DNA of 64,000 bases from Rhizobium sp. Leaf306 (GCF_001423425.1 NZ_LMNX01000002.1:868001-932000), one strand, 5' to 3'; counted from the stretch's first letter, positions 45,848 to 54,409 are shown. The notes: generated by a model not told the origin, from the sequence alone. Made by a program: numbers and translations.

Positions 45848-46681
45848 ATGAAGATCATCTCACAGAACACCGCATTTGGCGGCATGCAGGGCGTCTATTC
45901 GCATCCGTCGGATGCCTGCAAATGCGATATGACCTTTGCCGTGTTCGTGCCGCCGCAGGCGGTGTCGCAGCCGTGCCCGGTTCTCTGGTATCTGTCGGGT
46001 CTCACCTGCACCCATCAGAACGTGATGGACAAGGGCGAGTATCGCCGGCTGGCTGCAGAGCTCGGTCTCGTCATCGTCTGCCCCGACACAAGCCCGCGCG
46101 GAGACGACGTCGCGGATGAGGCGACCAACTGGCAGATGGGCAAGGGTGCCGGATTTTATCTCGATGCGACTCAGCAGCCCTGGGCCGAGAACTACCAGAT
46201 GTACACCTACATCACGCAGGAACTGCCCGCCCTCATCGGCGAACAATTCCGCGTCGACATGAGCCGTCAGGGAATTTTCGGCCACTCCATGGGGGGTCAC
46301 GGCGCCATGACGATTGCTCTCAAAAACCCCGACCGGTTCAAGAGCTGCTCGGCCTTTGCGCCCATAGTCGAGCCGACAACCGCCGACTGGTCTGCGCCGG
46401 CACTCGAAAAATATCTCGGTGCCGATCGGTCAACGTGGCGGCCATACGACGCCTGCGCGCTGGTGAAGGACGGGGCGCATTTTCCGGAATTCCTGATCGA
46501 TCAAGGCAACGCCGACAACTTCCTCGATAGCGGCCTGCGGCCATGGCTGTTCGAACAGGCAATCGAGGGCAAGGACATTGCTCTGACGCTCAGGATGCAT
46601 GAGCGCTACGACCATTCCTACTTCTTCATCTCGACATTCATGGACGACCATCTGCGCTGGCACGCCGAGCGTCTGGCCTAG
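45848..46681 (+). CDS. fghA: S-formylglutathione hydrolase
   Basis: FghA hydrolyses S-formylglutathione to formate and glutathione, finishing glutathione-dependent formaldehyde oxidation begun by adhC three genes upstream. The 277-residue protein is an alpha/beta hydrolase with LSGLTCTHQN near residue 50, the nucleophile in GHSMGGHGAM (Ser about 147), a probable Asp in DQGNADNFLD near 222 and a His in RYDHSYFFISTF near 257. Length is normal. The ATG at 45848 is preceded by GAGGAAC. The reason three unrelated genes lie between is not clear. Confidence 0.97.
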   Translation: MKIISQNTAFGGMQGVYSHPSDACKCDMTFAVFVPPQAVSQPCPVLWYLSGLTCTHQNVMDKGEYRRLAAELGLVIVCPDTSPRGDDVADEATNWQMGKGAGFYLDATQQPWAENYQMYTYITQELPALIGEQFRVDMSRQGIFGHSMGGHGAMTIALKNPDRFKSCSAFAPIVEPTTADWSAPALEKYLGADRSTWRPYDACALVKDGAHFPEFLIDQGNADNFLDSGLRPWLFEQAIEGKDIALTLRMHERYDHSYFFISTFMDDHLRWHAERLA

Positions 46682-46701
46682 TCTCCCGTTCGAGAATCAG
46701 G

Positions 46702-46729
46702 ACGCCCGCGCGCAATCGCTCGCGGGCGT
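46702..46729. terminator. Hairpin between fghA and the DoxX gene
   Basis: ACGCCCGCG (46702-46710) pairs exactly with CGCGGGCGT (46721-46729), ten-base loop, between convergent genes. Following T runs are poor, so it is a hairpin with possible terminator function in both directions. Confidence 0.6.
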
Positions 46730-46735
46730 AAAATC

Positions 46736-47119
46736 TCAATTCTTGTCGACTGCCCAGGCACCGGGGCCGGAGAAGACGAGATACAGGAAAATGAAGCAGA
46801 ACAGGATGGCGCCTTCGCCGCCGTTCAGCGCCGGCCAGAAGCCCTTGCTGGCATGCGCCATGAAATAGGCGACGGCCATCTGGCCGGACAGGAGAAACGC
46901 GACCGGGCGGGTCATGAAGCCGACAACCAGCAAGGCGCCGCCGACCACTTCAAGCAGTGCTGCAATCAGCAGAAGCGGCGGCAAAGCACCGTCGCCCATC
47001 GGTGCCGGAAAACCGAACAACTTCATAGTGCCGTGCTCGATGAAGAGCAGGGCTGCAATGATCCGCAGCACGGCGAGCGCCTGCGGACGGTATTGTCCCA
47101 GACTATTGAAAAACTGCAT
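46736..47119 (-). CDS. DoxX family membrane protein
   Basis: A 127-residue protein with four hydrophobic helices, of the DoxX family. The pattern RIIAALLFIEHGTMKLFGFPAPMG near residues 20-45 and LEVVGGALLVVGFMTRPVAFLLSGQMAVAYFMAHASKGFWP near 58-98 is diagnostic. Functions proposed for the family include thiosulfate-quinone and redox stress roles; none can be assigned here. The ATG at 47119 has a purine-rich GAGAGGG region seven bases upstream. It is the last gene of the leftward run that includes the hypothetical exported gene, 94 bases upstream. Confidence 0.9.
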   Translation of the reverse strand: MQFFNSLGQYRPQALAVLRIIAALLFIEHGTMKLFGFPAPMGDGALPPLLLIAALLEVVGGALLVVGFMTRPVAFLLSGQMAVAYFMAHASKGFWPALNGGEGAILFCFIFLYLVFSGPGAWAVDKN

Positions 47120-47212
47120 GTCAAATCCCTCTCGTAGCATTGCCGCGGCTGCGCGGCAGCAAACGAGTTAAGCTCGGTTTGCCTGCGGAAATCAAATGCA
47201 TTTCGTCGAGAA

Positions 47213-47704
47213 TCAGGGCTCGAACAGGGCAGATGTGATGGTTGCGGAATGTCCGCTGCGCAGACGGAACTCGCTTGCCACCCGGTCGGCGATCTTTCTG
47301 GCAAGAGCTGCATCGGCATCCTTGTTGCCGAAGAGGAAGACCGACGTTTCGAAGGAGCCCGTCGCGACCGGTTCACCTGTCGAGACTGAGACGGCCTGAA
47401 CCGTGACCCTCGCCTCCAGCCGCCGGCCGAAGACGACGGGAACGGGCGCTGCGCGGTCGATGCGAACGGAGATGATGGTTCGCGGCAGCATGCTCGGCCG
47501 CATCGTCGAGCGGACAGCCTCATCGATCAGCATGTCGGTGGCAATGACGAGGCCCTGTGGCACGTCGGGCCGTGCCGTCACGAAAGCTCCCCTGACGTCG
47601 TAGAGAAGCTTGTCGCGCACACCATCTTCCAACGGCATGCGAAACGCCATCAGCGATGGCGTCAGGGTCAAGATCAGGGCTAGGCGCAGGACACCGGAAC
47701 GCAT
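47213..47704 (-). CDS. Exported conserved hypothetical protein
   Basis: A 163-residue protein with an N-terminal signal peptide (MRSGVLRLALILTLTPSLMAF). The mature part has beta-strand-like segments (RTIISVRIDRAAPVPVVFGRRLEARVTVQAVSV, GSFETSVFLF) and an Arg/Ala-rich helix. No domain is recognised and no Cys is present. It is between the DoxX gene and the ATP12 gene on the same strand. A plausible periplasmic or outer-membrane-linked protein; nothing more can be said. Confidence 0.72.
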   Translation of the reverse strand: MRSGVLRLALILTLTPSLMAFRMPLEDGVRDKLLYDVRGAFVTARPDVPQGLVIATDMLIDEAVRSTMRPSMLPRTIISVRIDRAAPVPVVFGRRLEARVTVQAVSVSTGEPVATGSFETSVFLFGNKDADAALARKIADRVASEFRLRSGHSATITSALFEP

Positions 47705-47760
47705 GGGGAAACTCGATACGCAGACTGTACCGATCTTCCCCCAACAGGGTTAGAGAAGGA

Positions 47761-48552
47761 TTAAATCCGCCCTGTGGTTGCGTCAAAAACCGCAGCAGCG
47801 GCCTGCATCTCTTCGAACCGCTTTGCGCGGCGATGTTCGGCCTCGGCATCGGATCCCCAATGCTCGATTGCCCAGTCTTCCTCCAGATGCGCAAGCCGCC
47901 ATGTGTCATCGACGGAGAGTTCGCCTTCGGCGAAAGCAATCGCAAGGATTGCGGAGCCCGTCAGCGATGTCACCGTGTGGAGAGACGCAAGCTCGATCGG
48001 GGACGCATATTTGCGCAACACCCCGGAAAGGGCGGCGATCGCTTCCTTAGGCTGCTCCTTGGGCATGATACCCTCGATCACCTCGAAGCGAGCGCCGATC
48101 GCGTTGGCGGCCCAGTCCAGGACCGGATCCCACTGCTCGGCCTGACGAAGCGTAAGGTTTGCAGGTGTTTCTGCGCGGTAGCACAGCATGTCGCTCGACG
48201 AGAAGCGAAGGATGTCCTCGAACACGGCCTGCGGGTCGGCGGCAATGCCGTCGATCGCGGTGTTGACGAGCCGTGTCACCGGCATCGTGCGCGGATCGAT
48301 CACATCCACCTGCGATGCCCATTCGTCACGGACGAGTTCGGCAACCCGTGTGGTCGGCATTCTCAAGGCGTTCTTGGCGGGTGTCTTCACCGGCCGCCCG
48401 TCGAGAAGGATAGCAAAGTCACCCTCGCCCGCCTCAACCGAGACTTCCTTGTAGAAGCGCTTCGGCAGAGGCTTGTGCATCTGAATCTGTGCCCGCCGGG
48501 TCGGGTCTTCGTGGCTCAAACCGGCGTTCGGGTCGGATAGTATGTCGCGCAT
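47761..48552 (-). CDS. ATP12 family F1-ATPase assembly chaperone
   Basis: A 263-residue protein of the ATP12 family, which in mitochondria binds the F1 alpha subunit during assembly; alphaproteobacterial copies are the ancestors of the eukaryotic ones. Typical segments are FAILLDGRPVKTPAKNALRMPT near residues 45-66, MPVTRLVNTAIDGI near 90, and HTVTSLTGSAILAIAFAEGELSVDDTWRLAHLEEDWAIEHWGSDAEAE near 190-238. No catalytic residues are expected. It is followed leftward by the exported hypothetical gene and preceded by the HAD hydrolase, nine bases away. Confidence 0.93.
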   Translation of the reverse strand: MRDILSDPNAGLSHEDPTRRAQIQMHKPLPKRFYKEVSVEAGEGDFAILLDGRPVKTPAKNALRMPTTRVAELVRDEWASQVDVIDPRTMPVTRLVNTAIDGIAADPQAVFEDILRFSSSDMLCYRAETPANLTLRQAEQWDPVLDWAANAIGARFEVIEGIMPKEQPKEAIAALSGVLRKYASPIELASLHTVTSLTGSAILAIAFAEGELSVDDTWRLAHLEEDWAIEHWGSDAEAEHRRAKRFEEMQAAAAVFDATTGRI

Positions 48553-48561
48553 GGAAAACCC

Positions 48562-49215
48562 TCAGCCGATCAACGGCAGCAATTCGCTTGGATGATGGAC
48601 GATGTGGTCGGCTCCGGCCTTCTGAAGCTCGCCAACCGAGGCGTATCCCCAGGAAACACCGATTGCCGTTGCACCGGCCGCCTTTGCCATCTGCATGTCG
48701 TAGATCGCATCGCCAATGACAAGAGTGTCTTCGGGCGACACGCCCGTCGCGTCGCAGCATTCGGTGACCATCGCCGGATGGGGTTTGGACGGGCAATCAT
48801 CTGCCGTGCGGCTGACGACGAAATGGTCTGCATAGCCGTGCGTGTTCATGATCATGTCGAGGCCGCGACGGGATTTGCCGGTGACAGCGCCGATCAACAG
48901 GTCGTCTCGCGGTCCGATCGTCTCGATCAGGTCCTTTATGCCATCGAACAAAGGCTCGCGGAAATCGAGATCCTGGCGCACCACGGAAAAGAGCGACTTG
49001 TAATAGGCCATCATCTCGACGGCTTCTTCATCGGCATGCGGCTTGCCGTCGATGCGGGCGATCGCGATGTCGAGCGTCAGTCCGATGATCGACTTCGTCT
49101 GCGCCAATGTGGGTTCCGCCTTGCCGAAGTGACGGAAGGTGCGCAGCATCGTCTCGTGGATCAGTTCGGCGCTGTCGACCAGCGTGCCGTCGCAGTCGAA
49201 CAAGACAAGCTTCAT
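48562..49215 (-). CDS. HAD superfamily hydrolase, phosphoglycolate phosphatase-like
   Basis: A 217-residue HAD phosphatase. Motif I is LVLFDCDGTLVDS at the N-terminus, motif II is GAVTGKSRRG near residue 114, the Lys of motif III is in SKPHPAMV near 147 and motif IV is VIGDAIYDMQMAKAAG near 175. The cap domain (residues 15-85) is the all-helical C1 type of the Gph/YjjG group. Substrate is unknown. The ATG at 49215 overlaps the stop of the upstream RluC gene by four bases (ATGA). It is located between RluC and ATP12, as in many rhizobia. Confidence 0.93.
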   Translation of the reverse strand: MKLVLFDCDGTLVDSAELIHETMLRTFRHFGKAEPTLAQTKSIIGLTLDIAIARIDGKPHADEEAVEMMAYYKSLFSVVRQDLDFREPLFDGIKDLIETIGPRDDLLIGAVTGKSRRGLDMIMNTHGYADHFVVSRTADDCPSKPHPAMVTECCDATGVSPEDTLVIGDAIYDMQMAKAAGATAIGVSWGYASVGELQKAGADHIVHHPSELLPLIG

Positions 49216-50204
49216 TCCTGGTCCTCCCGCCGACCATTCTCCATGTCGAAGCCCAGAAGGTTCCAGGACTGCACCATGTGCGGCGGCAGCGGAGCCGTGA
49301 CCCGCAGACGACCGCCATCCGGATGCGGGATGTCGATGTGGCGCGCGTGCAGATGCAGCTTTTTCTGGATGCCGCCCGGGAACGGCCAGTTGTGGTCGTC
49401 GTCGAAATATTTCGGATCGCCGATGATCTGGTGACCGAGATGCAGCGCATGGACACGCAGCTGGTGCGTACGGCCGGTATAGGGCTCCATCTCCAGCCAC
49501 GCCATCGTCTGCGCGGCGGTTTCCAGAACGCGGTAGTAGGAGACCGCGTGATCAGCGCCCTCCTCACCGTGTCTGGCGATCCGCATGCGGTCGCCGTCGG
49601 GCGTCTGTTCCTTGACCAGCCAGTTGGAGATCTTGTCCTCGCGCTTGCGCGGAACGCCCTTGACCAGCGCCCAGTAGGTCTTCTTGGTATCGCGCTCGCG
49701 GAATGCCGCGGTCAGTTTCTGGGCCGCACCGCGTGTGCGGGCAACCACTAGGACACCTGACGTGTCGCGGTCGATCCGGTGGACGAGACGCGGTTTTTCG
49801 CCTCTCTTGTTGGTGAAGGCATCCATCATCTGGTCAATATGGCGGGTCACGCCGGAGCCGCCCTGCACAGCCAGACCCGCCGGCTTGTTGAGGACGAAGA
49901 CTTTATCGTCTTCATGCAGCATCATTCGCTGCAGAAGTTCGTAGTCGCCGGCGTGTTTCAGATCCTTTCCCGCGATCGGCCCGCTGTTCTTCGCGTCGGT
50001 ATCCATCGGGGGAATGCGGACCATCTGGCCGGGCTCAACACGGGTGTCGCTTTTTACACGTCCACCGTCGATGCGCACCTGTCCGGAGCGCAGTAGTTTC
50101 TGTAGAGGGCCGAAGCCGAGACCCGGGAAATGGATCTTGAACCAACGGTCGAGGCGCATGCCTGCCTCGTCCGCCTCGACGCGGATATGCTCGATGCCTG
50201 CCAT
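49212..50204 (-). CDS. RluC/RluD-type pseudouridine synthase
   Basis: A 330-residue 23S rRNA-type pseudouridine synthase. The N-terminal S4 domain spans residues 15-60 (MRLDRWFKIHFPG and LLRSGQVRIDGGRVK). The catalytic domain has RLVHRIDRDTSGVLVVAR near residue 140 with the catalytic Asp, and HQLRVHALHLGHQIIGDPKY near 245. It probably modifies a uridine in 23S rRNA (RluC sites), but the exact position is not readable. The ATG at 50204 has AAAGAG nearby; the TTG at 50207 is an alternative. The stop overlaps the HAD gene. Confidence 0.93.
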   Translation of the reverse strand: MAGIEHIRVEADEAGMRLDRWFKIHFPGLGFGPLQKLLRSGQVRIDGGRVKSDTRVEPGQMVRIPPMDTDAKNSGPIAGKDLKHAGDYELLQRMMLHEDDKVFVLNKPAGLAVQGGSGVTRHIDQMMDAFTNKRGEKPRLVHRIDRDTSGVLVVARTRGAAQKLTAAFRERDTKKTYWALVKGVPRKREDKISNWLVKEQTPDGDRMRIARHGEEGADHAVSYYRVLETAAQTMAWLEMEPYTGRTHQLRVHALHLGHQIIGDPKYFDDDHNWPFPGGIQKKLHLHARHIDIPHPDGGRLRVTAPLPPHMVQSWNLLGFDMENGRREDQE

Positions 50205-50242
50205 CAAAGCTCTTTCATCTTATCTGTGATCAGTCCTGCCCT

Positions 50243-50620
50243 TTAGAGCATTGCCCGCCCGAGCGCCAGCCCAGCAAAGACCGCACACAGCGACACACCA
50301 ACGCTTGCGATCACATAACTTGCCCCCGCTACGGTCGCGCCGCGCTCGAACAGCGAGATGACATCCAGCGAAAAGGCCGAAAACGTCGTGAAGCCGCCGA
50401 GAAATCCAGTCACCAGCAGGAGACGCATCTCAGGCGAGGCGTTGAGGCGCCGGGCAATCACCTCGCTTAGCAAACCGATTGCGAAACAGCCGACGATGTT
50501 GACGGTCAGCGTTCCCCAGGGGAAGTTCGGCCCGAACCGGCGCAGCGTCCAGACGCCCACGAGGTAGCGGGCGACGGAACCGAATGCGCCGCCGAGTGCG
50601 ACAAGTATGATATTGATCAT
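50243..50620 (-). CDS. crcB: Fluoride channel CrcB/FluC
   Basis: A 125-residue, four-helix fluoride exporter. Conserved elements are GGAFGSVARYLVG near residue 10, NFPWGTLTVNIVGCFAIGLL near 32-51 and LLVTGFLGGFTTFSAFSLD near 67-86 (with the Phe box lining the pore). It works as an antiparallel dimer. A fluoride riboswitch is sometimes upstream of crcB; I did not recognise one in the short leader here. The RluC gene follows leftward 39 bases later, so they may form an operon. Confidence 0.95.
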   Translation of the reverse strand: MINIILVALGGAFGSVARYLVGVWTLRRFGPNFPWGTLTVNIVGCFAIGLLSEVIARRLNASPEMRLLLVTGFLGGFTTFSAFSLDVISLFERGATVAGASYVIASVGVSLCAVFAGLALGRAML

Positions 50621-50737
50621 CGAGATATCCAGAAAAGTCCTAAATCGTGCCTACCGTTAAAATGCCGGGATTTCGGTTAAATCGCGGCAAACTCGGCGCA
50701 TATTACATATGTGCCGAATGGGTTGAAGGCGGTTGCT

Positions 50738-51019
50738 ATGGTTCAGGTGACGACAATTTCGGCAAGCATGGCAGCGCTCGCCATAGAGACGTTAAGAACG
50801 CCGCCGCAACTGTCCGTCAAAGCGAGAATTGGTGAGGCCAAACGTGTCGCCGAACGCGCTTCTGCGCGTGATCAGAGTGCGACCGATCCGACGGTCACCG
50901 GGGCGATGACGCTTGCGACCAGCCTGTCTCTCGATTTCCTCGATGCCGGCCAGCAGCCTCCGCAGCAGCAGGCATCGCTTCAGATGGCCGAAGCCGCCTA
51001 TCGTGACACGGAAGAGTGA
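50738..51019 (+). CDS. Small hypothetical protein
   Basis: A 93-residue frame without a known domain. The sequence is Ala/Thr/Ser-rich (AALAIETLRT, ARIGEAKRVAERASA) with a helix in the middle and a Gln-rich patch QQPPQQQ near the C-terminus. GAAGG lies about 8 bases before the ATG at 50738; an in-frame ATG at 50711 is less well placed. It lies divergent from crcB, and its stop is three bases before the stop of the convergent FemAB-like gene. It seems real but is poorly supported. Confidence 0.5.
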   Translation: MVQVTTISASMAALAIETLRTPPQLSVKARIGEAKRVAERASARDQSATDPTVTGAMTLATSLSLDFLDAGQQPPQQQASLQMAEAAYRDTEE

Positions 51020-51022
51020 CCT

Positions 51023-52225
51023 TCAGACCCCGAGTACAAGAAGTCCGACACCCTGAATGCCGCTGAGGAAGCGGCGCCAGCTTTCGGGTATCGTGAAATA
51101 CATCCGCTTGGCGAATGGACGGATGACCGGAAGCCAAGCCTGCGCGTAGAGGCGCCCTTTCCACGAGAAGGGCAGGCTATAGCCGTTCAGCACCAGTTTC
51201 TGGTTTGCCCAGGATTGTTTGTAGGCGCCATCGCCGCCGAGAAGATCGTAGGTCTTGATCCTGTTGTCGATCAGCCAGCAGACTGTCATTTCCATCTGCA
51301 CCTTGCCGGCGGAGAGATGCCGCAGGCTCCAGTCGAAGCTTCCGAGATAGGCATAGTAGTGCCCTGCCCGCACGAAGCCGAGCTCGATCGCCACCGTTGC
51401 ATCGCCGGCCCGCAGGATCGAAAGGCACGCACCCTCTAGCAACGCGGCATCACCCGTCAGGCTCGCCAGGAAATCGTCCAGGCCATCGAAGGAAAAACCG
51501 CTGCTGCTTCTCCCGGTCTCGCGCAGCCAGACCCGCTTCATCGCCGCACATTCGCGAACGTATTCGGCAAACCTTTGATCGGAGGGCCAGATCATCTCGA
51601 AGGTGAGTTCGCCGAGCCGCGCCAGGTGGTTGCGCCGACGGTTGCGATTGCGCTTCTTCAATTTGCCGCCGTGCGAGCGGTATGCGTCCGAGCCCGCAAA
51701 CTGCGTGAGATCGAGCACGGCGCTGCTTCCGCCGTAGCCGCGGATCTTCGGCTGTGAGCGAAGCAGAAGTCCCAGCGAGGATTGATGCGGAACGGGGTGA
51801 AAGACCGCGACATCACAATCGGGCATCATCTCGATACGGGTGAGCAACTTGCCCATCAGCAATCCGGCAAGATGGGCGTCGTCGCACAGGAGATTGCAGT
51901 ATTGCGAGTGGGGTGCGCCGAGGTTTTCCAACACCCTTATGCCGCTGACGGTCTGAACCATCAAAGGCCAGACTGCGACGAGACTGCCGTTGCGCCACAC
52001 AGTCTCGATCCGGAATTCGAACGCGGAGCCATTGCCGGCAAAGGCTGCGACCCAGCCGCGGCACCAATCGAAACTCTGAAAATAGGTCAGCCGGTCTTCG
52101 CACCGGCTTTCAAGGGCCCGCCAGGCGTCGGCAACCGTGTCGATTTCTGCAAGCGTGCTGAGGCGTCGGTAAATGCCGGCGTCCGGCTCCGGTGCACTGG
52201 AAATATCCACGATCTTCGTCCCCAC
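51023..52225 (-). CDS. FemAB/CelD-like GNAT acetyltransferase (BioF2-like)
   Basis: A 400-residue protein of the GNAT-like group often annotated CelD/BioF2-like. The N-terminal part has SQDW-like SFDWCRGWVAAFAG and the C-terminal domain has LGFVRAGHYYAYLGSFDWSLRHLSAGKVQMEMTVCWLIDNRIKTYDLLGGDGAYKQSW near residues 282-340. Such proteins act in polysaccharide or lipid decoration in some species; the substrate here is unknown. No signal peptide or membrane helix is evident. The start is GTG at 52225. The gene is alone on its strand, between a convergent small gene and the copper chaperone on the same strand. Confidence 0.83.
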   Translation of the reverse strand: MGTKIVDISSAPEPDAGIYRRLSTLAEIDTVADAWRALESRCEDRLTYFQSFDWCRGWVAAFAGNGSAFEFRIETVWRNGSLVAVWPLMVQTVSGIRVLENLGAPHSQYCNLLCDDAHLAGLLMGKLLTRIEMMPDCDVAVFHPVPHQSSLGLLLRSQPKIRGYGGSSAVLDLTQFAGSDAYRSHGGKLKKRNRNRRRNHLARLGELTFEMIWPSDQRFAEYVRECAAMKRVWLRETGRSSSGFSFDGLDDFLASLTGDAALLEGACLSILRAGDATVAIELGFVRAGHYYAYLGSFDWSLRHLSAGKVQMEMTVCWLIDNRIKTYDLLGGDGAYKQSWANQKLVLNGYSLPFSWKGRLYAQAWLPVIRPFAKRMYFTIPESWRRFLSGIQGVGLLVLGV

Positions 52226-52297
52226 AAAGCCAACCCATCGGTAGAATAGATGGCGGAGCTAAACGAGATATTACGCCTGAGATCACATCCCGCGTGA

Positions 52298-52843
52298 TCA
52301 GTTATGCTGGTTGCCGGGACGGAAACCCTGGACCGGGAGCGTGAGATCGAAACTGCCGGACTTCTCGAAGGTCAGCTTCAGGGGCACGCTGTCGCCCTGC
52401 TTGAAAGGAGTCGCGACTTTGGTGAACATCAGATGCAGTCCACTGGGCTTCAACTCGACGGTCTGGCCGGCTGGGACCGCAATACCACCTTCGAGCCGGC
52501 GCATCTTCATGATCTGGCCCTGCATCGACATTTCGTGGATCTCCACGGCAGGCGACAGAGGCGATGAGGCAGAGACGAGTCTATCGTCTTCGCTGCCCGT
52601 GTTGCGGATCACGAGATAGCCACCGCCGACCGGCTGGCCGGGAAGCATGGCGCGAACATAGCCGCCGGAAATCTCGAGCGTACCGACTTTGACTGTGGCG
52701 CCCGATGTGGCCGCCGGATCGGACAATCCGTGCATGTGCATGCCACCATTCCCGGAACCGGCATCTCCCGCCTGGGCATAGGATTGATCTGCCGCCGCAC
52801 CAAGTGTCGCTGCAAACAGCGCCAGAGTCGCAAGAAATTTCAT
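52298..52843 (-). CDS. Copper chaperone PCu(A)C family protein
   Basis: A 181-residue periplasmic copper chaperone, which can deliver Cu(I) to cytochrome oxidase's CuA site. The signal peptide is KFLATLALFAATLGAAADQSYA. A Met/His-rich patch GGMHMHGLSD follows. The domain motif H-x-M-x10-M-x-M... appears as EIHEMSMQGQIMKMRRLEGGI and then SGLHLMFTK near residues 100-145, with the typical AVEIHEM and GLHLMF ligand segments. Start ATG at 52843 has GGGAGGCG before it; ATG at 52858 is the alternative. It is divergent from the gcv operon's leader. Confidence 0.92.
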   Translation of the reverse strand: MKFLATLALFAATLGAAADQSYAQAGDAGSGNGGMHMHGLSDPAATSGATVKVGTLEISGGYVRAMLPGQPVGGGYLVIRNTGSEDDRLVSASSPLSPAVEIHEMSMQGQIMKMRRLEGGIAVPAGQTVELKPSGLHLMFTKVATPFKQGDSVPLKLTFEKSGSFDLTLPVQGFRPGNQHN

Positions 52844-53022
52844 GACAACGCCTCCCATCGTCTTTCAAGACGACGGGTAGAGCAGATTCCTGAACGTGCG
52901 GAAAGCTTGAACCTTGGCACTCAGTCGCGATGCCTAAACCTATGGTGTACGACAAAAATCTTTGTCACGACGACATTCTCCCCTTGTCAAACCTGTCGCC
53001 TCCTCGATAATGAACCTCATAC

Positions 53023-53187
53023 CCGTTGGGAGAAGCCGCTTCGATGCGGTGCCGAAGGAGCAACCGCCCCGGAAACTCTCAGGCAAAAGGACCACGGGCG
53101 ACCAACCGGAACTCTGGAGAGTAGCAACCGTGATCGGGGGCTCGCCGAAGGGATAACAATCTCAGGCGAAAAGGACAGAGGGGGCTC
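53023..53187 (+). ncRNA. Tandem glycine riboswitch
   Basis: Two glycine aptamers occur side by side upstream of gcvT. The first shows GTGCCGAAGGAGCAA and GGAAACTCTCAGGCAAAAGGACC; the second shows CTCGCCGAAGGGATAA and AATCTCAGGCGAAAAGGAC. GCCGAAGG and CTCAGGCxAAAAGGAC are the hallmark of this class. The two aptamers are joined by a short linker near 53101-53112. Activation of the operon by glycine is expected from the family. Boundaries are approximate. Confidence 0.95.
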
Positions 53188-53247
53188 GAAACAGGCGCGT
53201 AACCGCGCCCTGATCAGAGCCGGCGTGTGAGCTGATTTTACTCAGCG

Positions 53248-53275
53248 AGCGCCAAAACCTGGAGGCGCCTTTTTG
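53248..53275 (+). promoter_or_regulatory. Terminator-like hairpin that hides the gcvT ribosome site
   Basis: GCGCC (53249-53253) pairs exactly with GGCGC (53264-53268), loop AAAACCTGGA, followed by CTTTTT. The ribosome site GGAGG (53261-53265) overlaps the loop and 3' stem, and the TTG start of gcvT falls inside the T run. One element could both stop transcription and block translation until glycine binds upstream. Confidence 0.6.
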
Positions 53276-54409
53276 GACGATCACTCAGTTCTCAAGACCA
53301 CAACGCTCAACGCGCTGCATCTTTCGCTTGGTGCGAAGATGGTGCCGTTCGCGGGCTACGACATGCCGGTGCAATATCCGCTCGGCGTGATGAAGGAGCA
53401 CCTCCATACGCGTGCTGCCGCAGGCCTGTTCGATGTCTCCCACATGGGCCAGGTCATCGTCAGAGCGAAGTCCGGCGACTATGCAGATGCAGCACTTGCG
53501 CTGGAAAAGCTCGTTCCGGTCGATATCCTGTCGCTGAAGGAAGGCCGTCAGCGGTATGGGTTCTTTACCGACGACAATGGCTGCATTCTCGACGACCTCA
53601 TGATCACCAATCGCGGCGACCATCTTCTCGTTGTCGTCAATGCCGCCTGCAAGGATGCCGACCTTGCGCACATGAAGGCGCACCTTCCGGACTGCGAGGT
53701 CACCCTGCTCGACGACCGTGCGCTGATCGCCCTCCAGGGGCCACGCGCCGAAGCTGTTCTGACTGAGCTTTGGGCTGGCGTCTCCTCAATGAAGTTCATG
53801 GATGTCCGCGAAGTGCCGCTGCACGACGTTGCTTGCATCATCTCGCGCTCCGGTTATTCCGGCGAGGACGGTTTCGAGATCTCGATCCCGCAAGACCATG
53901 CCGTGTCAGTTGCCAAGGCATTGCTCGAGCACCCAGACTGCGAAGCCATCGGCCTCGGCGCCCGTGATAGCCTGCGCCTTGAAGCCGGTCTGTGTCTTTA
54001 TGGAAACGACATCGACACCACGACATCACCGATCGAAGCATCGCTCGAATGGGCGCTGCAAAAGGCTCGCAAGGCCGGCGGCGACCGCGAAGGCGGGTTC
54101 CCGGGTGCGGACCGCATCCTTGGCGAACTGGCAGACGGTACCAGCCGCCGCCGCGTCGGCCTGAAGCCGGAAGGCAAGGCGCCGGTGCGTTCGCATGCGA
54201 AACTGTTTGCCGATGCGGACGGGCTGCAGGAACTTGGCGAAGTCACCTCTGGTACGTTCGGCCCGACGGTCGAAGGTCCGGTTGCCATGGGTTACGTCCC
54301 CGTCAGTCATGCAGCAGCGGGTACGCAGGTCTTTGCCGAGGTCCGTGGAAAATACCTGCCGATGACGGTGGCCGCGCTGCCATTCATCACGCCGACCTAC
54401 AAGCGATAA
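53273..54409 (+). CDS. gcvT: Glycine cleavage system aminomethyltransferase (T protein)
   Basis: GcvT moves the methylene group from aminomethyl-lipoyl-GcvH to tetrahydrofolate and releases ammonia. The 378-residue product has the folate-binding start LHLSLGAKMVPFAGYDMPVQYP and GLFDVSHMGQV near residues 17-60, and RDSLRLEAGLCLYGNDID near 225, with ISRSGYSGEDGFEI near 185. The start is TTG at 53273 (MDDHSVLK), with GGAGG eight bases upstream; both lie in the hairpin described. It is controlled by the glycine riboswitch and followed by gcvH and gcvP on the same transcript. Confidence 0.96.
   Translation: MDDHSVLKTTTLNALHLSLGAKMVPFAGYDMPVQYPLGVMKEHLHTRAAAGLFDVSHMGQVIVRAKSGDYADAALALEKLVPVDILSLKEGRQRYGFFTDDNGCILDDLMITNRGDHLLVVVNAACKDADLAHMKAHLPDCEVTLLDDRALIALQGPRAEAVLTELWAGVSSMKFMDVREVPLHDVACIISRSGYSGEDGFEISIPQDHAVSVAKALLEHPDCEAIGLGARDSLRLEAGLCLYGNDIDTTTSPIEASLEWALQKARKAGGDREGGFPGADRILGELADGTSRRRVGLKPEGKAPVRSHAKLFADADGLQELGEVTSGTFGPTVEGPVAMGYVPVSHAAAGTQVFAEVRGKYLPMTVAALPFITPTYKR

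Noticed and set aside
50621..50737. Possible fluoride riboswitch upstream of crcB
   Set aside because: I looked for the conserved GGCGAUG...CCGCC-type pattern in the short leader and did not find a convincing match.
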